A stretch of DNA of 64,000 nt from Pseudochrobactrum sp. sp1633 (GTDB lineage: Bacteria > Pseudomonadota > Alphaproteobacteria > Rhizobiales > Rhizobiaceae). The stretch lies in contig NZ_JARRAE010000012.1 of NCBI RefSeq assembly GCF_030376605.1, forward strand, positions 42,595-106,594. Direction: 5' to 3'. The notes beneath the pieces are model-generated. The model was not told where the DNA came from and made no database searches. It worked only from the letters and a program-made list of their open reading frames with translations. The position numbers were made by a program, and so were the translations under genes. Positions 38,503 to 46,470 of this stretch are shown here, one piece after another; within the stretch, counting starts at the first letter, position 1; the number at the start of each line of letters is the position of its first letter.

Positions 38503-41500
38503 TGGCAGAGTTGCGCGCATACAATCCCTCGTTGCGGGATAGGATTGCCCGCATGCTCCTTGGCGACGGAAAACCTTCGGAGACAAAACGGCGGGTAGTT
38601 CTTGGTGCGCTTGGCTCAACAGGCCTTGGTAATGACAGCCTATCAGTTTCTGACTTCACTCCGCTTGGCATGGTTCTTTCGGGTGATGAGGCTATTAGAT
38701 CTGCCCAGAACGGGAACTATGGGGGGGCAGCTTTGAACGCTCTTGGAGCACTACCCGGGGGAGTGGTCACAGCCGGTGTTGCCAAGGGTGCGAAAGCGGT
38801 TGATAAAAGTGGTAAGTTTGCGTCACGTACATCAAAACTGTATGATGACATTCCTGATTTGCCTCAACGCCCTTTTGAAATGGATTATCCAAATGGCGCA
38901 CAACACGACAACGGACGGCTCCTTACCGATATCGAAGGAAGACCTCTTACAGCGCCAAGAATTGCTGGACGCACAAGCCTCGGCGCAAGTGAAGTGGCGC
39001 TTACGCCTCGCGAGGTGCGATCCATCGGAGAGGAAATCACTGGGAGACCAGTACAGTTTAGAAATGGCGGAGTGGGAGAAGAGGACGGGCTTGCGAGTCT
39101 TCACTTCGATCAGTCGGGAACTCCGGTTGAAATTACTCTCCAAAGAGGGCTAACACAACAGCAGTACAATGAGGTTCTGCCGCATGAGGTGGGACATGCT
39201 ATTGACCTTACGGCGGGGCGAATTCCGTTCAATGAACAGGAAGCCGCTGCCAATTATTCTCAATTATTGAGAGTAAAACATCCAGACGGGCGGATCGCTA
39301 CTCCGCAAGATGTTGGTTATGAAGATTTTGAAGCTCCCTATGAGCTAAGTGCGGAAGCAATCCGCGCCTACATGTCAAATCCTAACTACTTCAAGACTGT
39401 TGCCCCCAAAACTGCGGCCAGTATCCGTGAATACGTAAACACTCACCCCAAACTCAAAAATATTATCCAATTCAACAGCGTTGCCGCAGCGGGCGGCGCT
39501 GGCGCATTGGCTATGAGCGGGACAGATCAGGCGGAGGCTGCAAGCATGGATACAGACATCATTGAAGTTGAATTGCCAGACGGTACAATTGCTGAATTTC
39601 CGGCAGGTACATCGCAGGATGTAATGCGGACTGCCCTGATGAAGCAATTTGGGCAGTCAAGCCAGATCACACCAGAGCAAGCCGATCCACGTGATAGCTT
39701 TTTGGGCAAAGTGGATTCAGTCATGCGCGGCGCTGCTGACACGCTTTCATTTGGGTTCTCTGATGAGATCGCCGCGGGTCTAGGCACTGGCTTTGGCTAT
39801 CTAGGTGATTACGACCAAGAACTTGCCCGCCAGCGGGGTATTGACCAGTCAGATAGTGATGAGCGTTTCGGCTATCGTCTCGGTGGCCAGATTACCGGTG
39901 GTGTTACAGGTGGCGTGGGCTTGGCAAAATCCGGCGTGTCCCTCGGTGCGAATGCAATTAACGCAGGTAAAAGTCTCGGCAAGGTTGCTCTTGCATCGGG
40001 TGTAGAGGGTGCTACCCTTGGCGGCTTGCACGGCTTTGGCAGTGGCGAGGGTGTTGATGGGCGAGCATTAAATGGTTCAATCGGCTTGGCTGGTGGCGGC
40101 ATTATAGGTGCAGCCGCACCTGCTGCAATCGCAGGCGTATCAGGGGTAGTTAAACCTTACCTTGCACAGGCAGGGGCAATGATAAATCCTGAGAAATACG
40201 CCGCCAAGGCTCTTGGTGACGGTGTTCGACGCTCTGGTAGCACTGCGGATAAAATAGCGGCCATGCTTACCGGCTCACAGGCTGATGACCAAGGCATGTT
40301 TACTGTGGCTGACGCTATGGGGCATTCTGGTCAGCGCATGCTCTCAACTGTTGCTCGTAATCCAAGCGAAATGCGCCAAACCGTTGTTGATACACTTACG
40401 CAGCGTCAAATGGGGCAGGGTGAAAGATTGTCTCAGTTCCTTGCTGATGGATTTGACGCAACTGATACAGCCGCGCAACGCGCAGCAAGTCTGACAGCTC
40501 AGCAGAAAGCCGCAGCAACAGTTAATTATGGAGCAGCCCGTGAAGCCGCGGGAACAGTTGATCCAACGTCAGCTATTCAGGCGGCAGATGATTTCTTGAT
40601 GCCAGGGGCTTCACGCGTCATGAACCCGGGCAACAATATTGCGGATGACAGCATTGAATCCGCTGTGCGCCGCGCGCGGTCATACCTCACTGACGGCAAC
40701 TCTATCCTAACCGACTTCAATGCCGCGTTGCGATCCAAACAGGAAATTGACGCGATGATTGAAGGGGCAAAACCAGCAGTTCAGTGCCAGTTAATCCCGA
40801 TCCGTAATTCTCTCGATGAAGCTCTGGGCAATGCCTCTGAGCCATATGCGGCGGCTCGCAATACCTTCCGCCAGCAAAGCCAAGCAATTGATGCGGTTGA
40901 ACAGGGAAAGAATGCAGCTTCAAGCCGGATGAGGGCGGGTGATACTATTCCTCAGTTCAACAAACTTGCGCCTGATGCCCAAGATGCATTCCGCGCTGGC
41001 TATGCTGACCCACTGATTACCAAGGTTGAATCTGCCTCTATGTCGCCAACCACTAACAAAGCACGGGCATTGGTAACGGAGAAAACGGGTCAGGAGTTTC
41101 CAGTATTCGCAGCGGCAGGCAAAGCCGATCAGTTAGGTGCACGTATTGCTCGTGAACAGCGCATGTTTGATACAGCTAATACCGCCTTGGGCGGGTCTAA
41201 GACTGCTGATAATTTGGCTGATGCGGCAGAGCTATCAAAACTCGACCCGAGTATTGTCTCAACACTTATGCGGGGTAGGCCATTCGCAGCGGCAGCGCAG
41301 GGTATTGGATCGCTATTGAATGCAGGCAGAGGGCAGCCGAAAGCTGTATCTGAGTTGATTGCCAAAGCTCTGTTAGAGACAGACCCAGAGGTTGCGCGGA
41401 AATTACTTGATACCGGTTCGCGTCAGCTCACAAAATCTGAAACTCATCGCGCTCTAGTGAATGCTATTACGGGCAATTTAGGAGCCGCTGGGGTCGCGAG

Positions 41501-41516
41501 GCTTGGTACGCCATGA
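38502..41516 (+). CDS. Large phage DNA-ejection/polyvalent protein with zincin motif
   Basis: 1004 residues. Residues ~60-340 contain a putative zinc metallopeptidase: H228-E-V-G-H232 in LPHEVGHAIDLTAGR, followed ~70 residues later by YELSAEAIRAYMSNPNYFK and KLKNIIQFNS, a pattern I associate with polyvalent proteins co-injected with phage or plasmid DNA. At ~346 a second module starts (DIIEVELPDGTIAEFPAGTS), a common N-terminus of phage internal proteins, then Gly/Ala-rich segments at ~450-560 able to insert in membranes, and a helical C-terminus. Likely an ejected virion protein that acts in the envelope or cytoplasm of the infected cell. Confidence 0.7.
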   Translation: MAELRAYNPSLRDRIARMLLGDGKPSETKRRVVLGALGSTGLGNDSLSVSDFTPLGMVLSGDEAIRSAQNGNYGGAALNALGALPGGVVTAGVAKGAKAVDKSGKFASRTSKLYDDIPDLPQRPFEMDYPNGAQHDNGRLLTDIEGRPLTAPRIAGRTSLGASEVALTPREVRSIGEEITGRPVQFRNGGVGEEDGLASLHFDQSGTPVEITLQRGLTQQQYNEVLPHEVGHAIDLTAGRIPFNEQEAAANYSQLLRVKHPDGRIATPQDVGYEDFEAPYELSAEAIRAYMSNPNYFKTVAPKTAASIREYVNTHPKLKNIIQFNSVAAAGGAGALAMSGTDQAEAASMDTDIIEVELPDGTIAEFPAGTSQDVMRTALMKQFGQSSQITPEQADPRDSFLGKVDSVMRGAADTLSFGFSDEIAAGLGTGFGYLGDYDQELARQRGIDQSDSDERFGYRLGGQITGGVTGGVGLAKSGVSLGANAINAGKSLGKVALASGVEGATLGGLHGFGSGEGVDGRALNGSIGLAGGGIIGAAAPAAIAGVSGVVKPYLAQAGAMINPEKYAAKALGDGVRRSGSTADKIAAMLTGSQADDQGMFTVADAMGHSGQRMLSTVARNPSEMRQTVVDTLTQRQMGQGERLSQFLADGFDATDTAAQRAASLTAQQKAAATVNYGAAREAAGTVDPTSAIQAADDFLMPGASRVMNPGNNIADDSIESAVRRARSYLTDGNSILTDFNAALRSKQEIDAMIEGAKPAVQCQLIPIRNSLDEALGNASEPYAAARNTFRQQSQAIDAVEQGKNAASSRMRAGDTIPQFNKLAPDAQDAFRAGYADPLITKVESASMSPTTNKARALVTEKTGQEFPVFAAAGKADQLGARIAREQRMFDTANTALGGSKTADNLADAAELSKLDPSIVSTLMRGRPFAAAAQGIGSLLNAGRGQPKAVSELIAKALLETDPEVARKLLDTGSRQLTKSETHRALVNAITGNLGAAGVARLGTP

Positions 41517-41720
41517 TTCAGGGACTTTGTTCCCTGTGATCTCAATCGCCCATGCCGTGAGCATAATGCCGGTGAAGCCACCAAGAGCAATCGGCCACCA
41601 CTGAAATTCATTGAAGTATAGGTATCCTGCCCAAGCTAAACCGACGACAACAAACCCCTGCCAATAAGGGAATGATGAGCGGTCAATCTTTGGCTCATTT
41701 GGGTCGTGGTCTATTTGCAT
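41478..41720 (-). CDS. Small membrane protein, two helices
   Basis: 80 residues with two hydrophobic segments (about 23-35 and 43-62: FVVVGLAWAGYLYF and WPIALGGFTGIMLTAWAIEI). Its 3' end overlaps the convergent ejection-protein gene by 39 nt. No family recognised; small phage membrane proteins of this type can be lysis or exclusion factors, but nothing here decides it. No strong ribosome site. Confidence 0.5.
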   Translation of the reverse strand: MQIDHDPNEPKIDRSSFPYWQGFVVVGLAWAGYLYFNEFQWWPIALGGFTGIMLTAWAIEITGNKVPESWRTKPRDPSGS

Positions 41721-41764
41721 AAGCGTACTTTACTGGCACGGGCGGAAATGTCGAGACAAAATAA

Positions 41765-41783
41765 AACCCCGCCGAGCGGGGTT
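41765..41783 (-). terminator. Terminator of the higBA operon
   Basis: AACCCCGC / GCGGGGTT stem, 8 bp, loop CGA. On the minus strand it is followed by TTTTATTTT, giving a good intrinsic terminator 39 nt after higA. Confidence 0.8.
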
Positions 41784-41821
41784 AGTTTCCCTCGATATTA
41801 GAGGGGCGTGGAGTTTTAGCG

Positions 41822-42229
41822 TTAAGCTGCGTTGGCTTTATCTCTTTGGTCATCATTCACCAAATGATACGGCTGGATGAGAACCTCTGCTGGAATGTGC
41901 CAGTCTCTGTTGAGCTTGAATGCCATATCCATAGTAAGCTGGCGCTTCTTGCTCAGAACTTCGGAAGCTCGAGAGCGTGATCCGATTACATCAGCAAGGG
42001 CAGTCTGCTTGTATCCGGCCATATTCATATGTGCCTGAATGGCTTCAATAGGGTCGGGTGTCGTAATAGGGTAGTGCTTATCCTCATATGCCTCAATGAG
42101 AGTAGCGAGGATATCGAAGCGATCACCATCAGGAGAGCCTACTTCTGGTTCATTCTCGAAGTATTTGGTAATTTCGACAATAGCCCAATCGTAGTCGGCT
42201 TCGGTTTTAATAGGACGAATATTTTCCAT
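41822..42229 (-). CDS. higA: HigA-type antitoxin
   Basis: 135 residues from the ATG at 42229 (GGAGAAGG upstream; GTG 42232 is the alternative). N-terminal IRPIKTEADYDWAIVEITKYFE is typical of the YgjM/HigA branch, and the C-terminal HTH is MNMAGYKQTALADVIGSRSR followed by ASEVLSKKRQLTMDMAFKL. It should bind and neutralise HigB and repress the operon through the paired operators upstream of higB. One-base overlap with higB (TGATG). Confidence 0.93.
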   Translation of the reverse strand: MENIRPIKTEADYDWAIVEITKYFENEPEVGSPDGDRFDILATLIEAYEDKHYPITTPDPIEAIQAHMNMAGYKQTALADVIGSRSRASEVLSKKRQLTMDMAFKLNRDWHIPAEVLIQPYHLVNDDQRDKANAA

Positions 42230-42522
42230 CACACCTTCTCCGGATTGATTTTGTCATACTCTTTATGTGTTCCGACAAACTTGATGAGAACACGGTGAAA
42301 CTTGTAAGCCACATGCACAACGATACGGTACTTGTTGCCGCCGATGTCAAAAATAACGCGATTGTCACTAACAAAGTCTGCGGAGCCAAACATAGCCTTG
42401 ATATCGTGTGGGCCAGACCATTCGGCCTTGCTTACCGCTAGATACCAAGCCGTCAAAGGTGCCTCAGCTTGATTGTGCTTAACCCAGAAATCTTTGAGTG
42501 CTTTTTTGGCTATGATCTGCAT
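42229..42522 (-). CDS. higB: HigB-type mRNA interferase toxin
   Basis: 97 residues from the ATG at 42522 (MQIIAKKALKDFWVKH); the longer frame starts inside the operators. RelE-fold HigB features: ALKDFWVKHNQAEAPLTAWY, KAMFGSADFVSDNRVIFDIG, GNKYRIVVHVAYKFHRVLIK and the final FVGTHKEYDKI with the conserved His/Tyr. Ribosome-dependent mRNA cleavage is the family activity. Toxin-first gene order is the Hig hallmark. Confidence 0.93.
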   Translation of the reverse strand: MQIIAKKALKDFWVKHNQAEAPLTAWYLAVSKAEWSGPHDIKAMFGSADFVSDNRVIFDIGGNKYRIVVHVAYKFHRVLIKFVGTHKEYDKINPEKV

Positions 42523-42538
42523 GGCCTTATATAGCGTA

Positions 42539-42553
42539 TTCCCGAATTGGGAA
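42539..42553. promoter_or_regulatory. higBA operator 1
   Basis: TTCCCGAATTGGGAA is an almost perfect 15-bp palindrome (arms TTCCC/GGGAA) ending 17 nt before the higB start, where a HigA dimer would bind. Confidence 0.75.
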
Positions 42554-42564
42554 CAAGTGAAAAA

Positions 42565-42579
42565 TTCCCAAAATGGGAA
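42565..42579. promoter_or_regulatory. higBA operator 2
   Basis: TTCCCAAAATGGGAA, same arms as operator 1 and centred 26 bp from it (about 2.5 helical turns). The two sites bracket the likely promoter of higBA. Confidence 0.75.
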
Positions 42580-42649
42580 ATAAATGCACATCCACAGTTT
42601 GAAAGTGTAAGTTAATGCACTTCATGGAATTATTGACAGCATAAAAGAA

Positions 42650-42670
42650 GGCGGCTCAGGCCGCCTTTTT
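42650..42670 (+). terminator. Intrinsic terminator, copy 1 of a 33-bp exact repeat
   Basis: Stem AAGGCGGC / GCCGCCTT (from 42648) with loop TCAG and a T5 tail. The 33 bases 42637-42669 are repeated exactly at 53855-53887. Confidence 0.8.
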
Positions 42671-42698
42671 CAATACTCAATCCTGAAAGGAATGGAAG

Positions 42699-42809
42699 AT
42701 GAAGATACGTCTATTCTTTATTCATCTTATAGCTAAAGCGTTGGGCATCCTCATTCATATAGATGGGATGCCCTATGGATCAATCAGAAACGGCCATTTC
42801 GGTCCTTGA
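42699..42809 (+). CDS. Small ORF, 36 residues
   Basis: ATG with GGAATGGAAG just upstream. Translation opens MKIRLFFIHLIAKALGILIH, a short amphipathic or hydrophobic helix with basic ends, and ends GSIRNGHFGP. Lies directly after a terminator and overlaps the 3' end of the convergent Cas2-like gene by 26 nt. Function unknown; size and sequence would suit a small phage membrane-active peptide. Confidence 0.4.
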   Translation: MKIRLFFIHLIAKALGILIHIDGMPYGSIRNGHFGP

Positions 42810-43056
42810 GCCAGTTAGTACAGGCCATGTGTCTATTAGCGCCCCATTCACCTGTGAGGCGCGTAACATACAGAGAGTCGTTTCCATCAATATATCTCAT
42901 TAAATGGTCAAGAACTTCGCTAGCTGACTTTGTTGTCTCAATAAAAAACAATGATTTTAGCGCATGACAGTGCGTGTAACTTCTTATCTGTCTGAGCAAT
43001 TCGGTATAATCCTTGCCCGGTGAGTTTAAGTCATAAGAGACGATGTAAACGGCCAT
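42784..43056 (-). CDS. Cas2/SinR-like small protein
   Basis: 90 residues, start with GAGGGA upstream. MAVYIVSYDLNSPGKDYTEL has the beta1 strand ending in the conserved Asp (YDL) of Cas2/VapD-type ferredoxin folds, followed by LKSLFFIETTKSASEVLDHL and SLYVTRLTGEW strands. Databases often label such orphans SinR family. No CRISPR repeats or cas genes are in the window, so this is a stand-alone member, possibly a nuclease or toxin-like protein. Single gene opposite to the phage structural genes. Confidence 0.65.
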   Translation of the reverse strand: MAVYIVSYDLNSPGKDYTELLRQIRSYTHCHALKSLFFIETTKSASEVLDHLMRYIDGNDSLYVTRLTGEWGANRHMACTNWLKDRNGRF

Positions 43057-43144
43057 TTTGATTCCCTCGCTTGTTAACGCTCCGATATTTAAATCTTAAT
43101 GTAACCTCTCAAATAATACTTTGGGATTATATCTACATACACAC

Positions 43145-43170
43145 AGCCTCGCTTTTGCGGGGCTTTTTTT
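43145..43170 (+). terminator. Intrinsic terminator before the tail collar gene
   Basis: AGCCTCGC / GCGGGGCT stem (one G-T pair) with a TTTT loop and T7 tail. It ends 12 nt before the collar gene and so may be the end of an earlier unit. A near copy is at 63823-63848. Confidence 0.75.
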
Positions 43171-43182
43171 ATGGAGTAACCT

Positions 43183-43989
43183 ATGCCCTACAGTTCAAAC
43201 GGTAACTATGCTCTCCCTCCGGGCTACAAAGCTGAAACAGGGCAAAAAGTGCTGCCTACGCAACACAACCCTCCACTTGAAGACATAGCAAGTGCTCTAA
43301 GCTCCGTTCTCTTGCGGGACGGGCGGTCGCCTATGACTGGCAATCTTCCAATGGGTGGGAATAAGGTTACAGATATGGCTGTCGGCAAGGCATCAACAGA
43401 TGCAGCGACGGTAGGGCAGCTTTCAGCCTCAGCGCCAATCGGCATTATCGTTGATTTTGCAGGAACAGCTGCGCCATCAGGCTGGCTATTATGTCATGGG
43501 CAGGAAATCTCGCGGGCTGAATTTGCTGCTTTATTCGCTGTCATTGGTACGGCTTATGGCGCAGGCAATGGCAGCACTACCTTTAACTTGCCTGACACAC
43601 GCGGACGAGTAATTGCTGGCCTTGATAATATGGGTGGGACTGCATCTGGCAGGCTTACCAGTTTTTCTACCACCACTGTTGGCGGTAGTGGCGGCGCACA
43701 GACCCATGTTCTGACTATCGCGCAGATGCCTTCTCATGATCATGGCGGGTCAACTGGATGGGCTGGAGAGCACTCCCACCCTTTCACTATCTTTGGGCAG
43801 CGGTATTCCGATCAAGGTGGCTCAATACCGACGTTGGGTGGTGCTAATACCAGTCAAAGTTGGGCTGGAAACACGGCTGCGGCCGGAAATCACCCCCATA
43901 CGATTAGCGGCCAAGGCGGTGGCGAGGCACACAACATTGTGCAGCCGACGATAGTTATGAACAAAATTATCCGCGCTCTTGCGGCTTAA
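43183..43989 (+). CDS. Phage tail collar domain protein
   Basis: 268 residues. N-terminal ~80 residues include LRDGRSPMTGNLPMGGNKVT, a common fibre element. Residues ~86-145 are a phage tail collar domain (PSGWLLCHGQEISRAEFAAL, then FNLPDTRGRVIAGLDNMGG), and the end GGEAHNIVQPTIVMNKIIRA is the classic collar C-terminus. A host-recognition tail fibre or short appendage in segment A. GGAGT ribosome site 6 nt upstream. Confidence 0.88.
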   Translation: MPYSSNGNYALPPGYKAETGQKVLPTQHNPPLEDIASALSSVLLRDGRSPMTGNLPMGGNKVTDMAVGKASTDAATVGQLSASAPIGIIVDFAGTAAPSGWLLCHGQEISRAEFAALFAVIGTAYGAGNGSTTFNLPDTRGRVIAGLDNMGGTASGRLTSFSTTTVGGSGGAQTHVLTIAQMPSHDHGGSTGWAGEHSHPFTIFGQRYSDQGGSIPTLGGANTSQSWAGNTAAAGNHPHTISGQGGGEAHNIVQPTIVMNKIIRALAA

Positions 43990-44001
43990 GTAGGAGGTGT
44001 C

Positions 44002-44310
44002 ATGGATAATTCTTGCATCAATTCAACTCTGGGCAGCTGCATCGATTTTGATATCACCTATGCAGACGAGAGCGGGACACCTGAAAACATTACTGACAGT
44101 ACATTCGACGTTTATAAAGCGTCGAAGCCAGCTTTTTATGACGCCGTTATCTCGATTTCTGACCCGCTCACCGGTGCTGTCCATTTCCACTTATCGCCGG
44201 ATAATTCAGCAAAGCTTTCATCTGGGAACATAAACTGGTTTCGGATACGGCGAACTATGCCTGATGGCTGTGCTCAAGTGTCTGAGCAAATATGGGTGAA
44301 CATGGTATGA
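44002..44310 (+). CDS. Phage structural protein, fibre module
   Basis: 102 residues, strong GGAGG 7 nt upstream. Beta-rich: CIDFDITYADESGTPENITD, then DPLTGAVHFHLSPDNSAKLS. It resembles small baseplate upper/fibre-attachment proteins, between the collar gene and the coiled fibre gene which it overlaps by 4 nt. Exact function not recognised. Confidence 0.65.
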   Translation: MDNSCINSTLGSCIDFDITYADESGTPENITDSTFDVYKASKPAFYDAVISISDPLTGAVHFHLSPDNSAKLSSGNINWFRIRRTMPDGCAQVSEQIWVNMV

Positions 44311-45623
44311 GCATCAACGTGCAGAACTCAACCAATCGCGTCATTATCACGCCACCAAAAGCCCCATACAGAATAATTATTTCAAGCAAAGGCACGCAGG
44401 GCGCGACAGGCGCCTTTTTTCGGGTCGTGGATACTGAAGCGGATCTAATTCCTTCGTTCGGGAATGACCGCGATACCGCCATTACCATTCTTGACGGGCA
44501 CGAATATTTTAAGGCGAATGGAACTTGGTCTGCAACTGGCCGGACATTCTGGGGTACATTGCTACAGGATACATCAGCATATGCGATTGCAGCGGCTGCG
44601 AGTGCAGCATCTGCCGCAGCAAGTTCAGATGCAACCTCTGCCGATAGGCTCGCGACAGGTCAGGATAGAGTTGCTACAGCAGCATCGGCGGCCGCTTCGG
44701 AAGTATCTAACCAAGCCAGTGGGATTAGCGCTTTTAATGCCGCTTTATCTGAAAGTAACGCTGCCGGTTCGGCGGCATATGCCAACTCTTCGGCACTTCA
44801 GACCGCATCCGATCTCGCGGGTACAGGAGCAAATCTTACTGCTGCACTTATAGCAAAAGCTGCAGCAGAAGCGGCTGCGGTTCAGACTGGTCAGGATAAG
44901 GCCGCAACAGCGGCTGATCGTACTGCGGTTGCAGATGATAAAATTGCTACCGGTATCGACCGGACAGCAACCGCTGCTGATCGGGTTCAGACTGGACTTG
45001 ATAAGAGCGCGGCGGCTGGCAGTGCATTGACTGCAAGTACAAAGGCCGGTGAGGCTGCTGCTGATCGCGTACAAACGGGATTGGACAGACTTGCGGCAGG
45101 CGCAAGCGCTACAGCAGCAGGCACTAAAGCTGGGGAAGCTGCGGCATCTGCGGTGCTTACTGCAGCAGATCGTGCTGCCACAGCCTCAGACAGGAATGCA
45201 GCGCAAGCTGCTATGGCCGGCTCAGAAGCCGCACGCGATGTTGCGTTGAGCACTTATGCAAATCTGGCTGGAGGTGCACCGGGGCAAATTCCCGTTAAGG
45301 CTAGCGGAGCCGATTTTGACTTTTCTTGGGGCAATCCCGCCGTTGGTGATATGCTGTCGTCCACATGGGCAGCTATAATTAATGCCAACACTGCAGCACG
45401 TCATGCGCATGGCAATAAAACGGTTCTCGATGCGACGACGGCCAGCTATTTGACGGCTGAAAAGACAAAGCTGGCCGGAATTGCTGCTGGCGCGACTGCC
45501 AATACAGGAACAGTGACAAGTGTCGGGGTTGCTGTGCCGACTGGCTTGTCTGCAACTGGTGCGATTACCACAAGCGGCACAATCACTATCTCATACGCTG
45601 CCGGTTATCTATGCTTCATTTGA
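44307..45623 (+). CDS. Tail fibre with coiled repeats, C-terminus replaced at a junction
   Basis: 438 residues from the ATG at 44307. Opening VIITPPKAPYRIIISSKGTQ, then ~220 residues rich in Ala/Asp with the recurring unit ADRVQTGLDK / AADRTAT that form a trimeric coiled stalk, then HGNKTVLDATTASYLTAEKT and GTVTSVGVAVPTGLSATGAI, normal fibre sequence. After SYAAGY (codon ending at 45608) the frame runs into five foreign codons and stops; the continuing DNA codes in another frame for a connector protein. The receptor-binding tip is therefore missing. Confidence 0.75.
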   Translation: MSINVQNSTNRVIITPPKAPYRIIISSKGTQGATGAFFRVVDTEADLIPSFGNDRDTAITILDGHEYFKANGTWSATGRTFWGTLLQDTSAYAIAAAASAASAAASSDATSADRLATGQDRVATAASAAASEVSNQASGISAFNAALSESNAAGSAAYANSSALQTASDLAGTGANLTAALIAKAAAEAAAVQTGQDKAATAADRTAVADDKIATGIDRTATAADRVQTGLDKSAAAGSALTASTKAGEAAADRVQTGLDRLAAGASATAAGTKAGEAAASAVLTAADRAATASDRNAAQAAMAGSEAARDVALSTYANLAGGAPGQIPVKASGADFDFSWGNPAVGDMLSSTWAAIINANTAARHAHGNKTVLDATTASYLTAEKTKLAGIAAGATANTGTVTSVGVAVPTGLSATGAITTSGTITISYAAGYLCFI

Positions 45624-45852
45624 AGCCGCATATCAGGAGGCGCGTAATCAGGGCAGTTTGAATGCAACTGGCTCTGCATCTGGTGCGGTCACTCGTAAGA
45701 AGGTCGGTGAACTTGAGGTTCAATACGCAGGCGCTCAAAGTGATGGAACGGCATCATTTCTGACACCGCTCATATCGACAGTCGACGGAATGCTCGCCCC
45801 ATATCTTCGCGATAAACAAGCATCGAGAGTTTGGATCGGAGCAGTTGGGTGA
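45598..45852 (+). pseudogene. DnaT-like head-tail connector, N-terminally truncated
   Basis: About 84 codons beginning LPVIYASFEAAYQEARNQGS. This and KKVGELEVQYAGAQ and LISTVDGMLAPYL match the C-terminal half of phage DnaT-like/connector proteins. No start codon of its own; the upstream half is missing where the fibre gene is joined. A complete relative, with a different C-terminus, is at 46471-46896. Confidence 0.72.
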
Positions 45853-45881
45853 TTTATGACCGAGCAGGCAGATGGTTTGCC

Positions 45882-46349
45882 TCACCAGCCCCGCCAAGTT
45901 GAATCTGCTTTTGGCATAGCTGCGCAGTGATAATCATCGACAAATCTACCTGTAGCTTTATCACGGCAGCGCCATATCAGCTGGTTATACTGGTTGTAGA
46001 ACTGATCCCAAGCTACACCGTAGGACGAAGTTTGCGGGTAATAGCCTCCAGCATAACCGCCGTTGTTGGCGACAACTGCACCTGCTGCGACTGCGCCAGC
46101 AGAAATGGCAATTCCAGTAGCTAGGTTATTGTCGGATTGAATAAGGCGCACACACTTTTCAGGGTTTGCACCCCGCTTAATAAGCAGGATAACTGCTTTA
46201 TTTTTAGTTACTACGTCTTTGCTTTCGTAGACTATACGACAAAGACCTAGCGTGCCCTCTGCGCTTAAATCTTTATTCGCAGGAGATGTGCTCGTTGTGC
46301 ATCCCGAAGCTAATACCGCTAAGCTCGACAATAATAATAATGATTTCAT
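45882..46349 (-). CDS. Small lipoprotein
   Basis: 155 residues; lipobox LASGC after MKSLLLLSSLAV, so the mature N-terminus is the lipidated Cys17. Contains IAISAGAVAAGAVVANNGGY and a Gly/Tyr-rich patch, and four further Cys. Reversed relative to the structural genes and with an AGGGGGG ribosome site, i.e. a moron-type gene probably expressed from the prophage. Phage lipoproteins often block superinfection; that is inference only. Confidence 0.75.
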   Translation of the reverse strand: MKSLLLLSSLAVLASGCTTSTSPANKDLSAEGTLGLCRIVYESKDVVTKNKAVILLIKRGANPEKCVRLIQSDNNLATGIAISAGAVAAGAVVANNGGYAGGYYPQTSSYGVAWDQFYNQYNQLIWRCRDKATGRFVDDYHCAAMPKADSTWRGW

Positions 46350-46470
46350 GATGCCCCCCTAGTAGTGAGTGCTTCTGCATTATCTTTGCGCGAAGTGTCC
46401 AGAGTTTAATTGATGAAAATATAAATAAATCAGGGGAAATTACTTAAATTCGCATGGGAGATATCGATTA

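Noticed and set aside
38743..39153. 136-codon frame inside the large ejection protein gene
   Set aside because: Lies wholly within the 1004-residue gene in another frame without ribosome site; the long frame carries the recognisable HEVGH and second-module sequences.
44580..45240. Repeated short DNA units as a possible CRISPR or satellite array
   Set aside because: The near-repeats encode the Ala/Asp-rich coiled stalk of a fibre, are in frame, imperfect and lack spacers. The same holds for 61270-61500.
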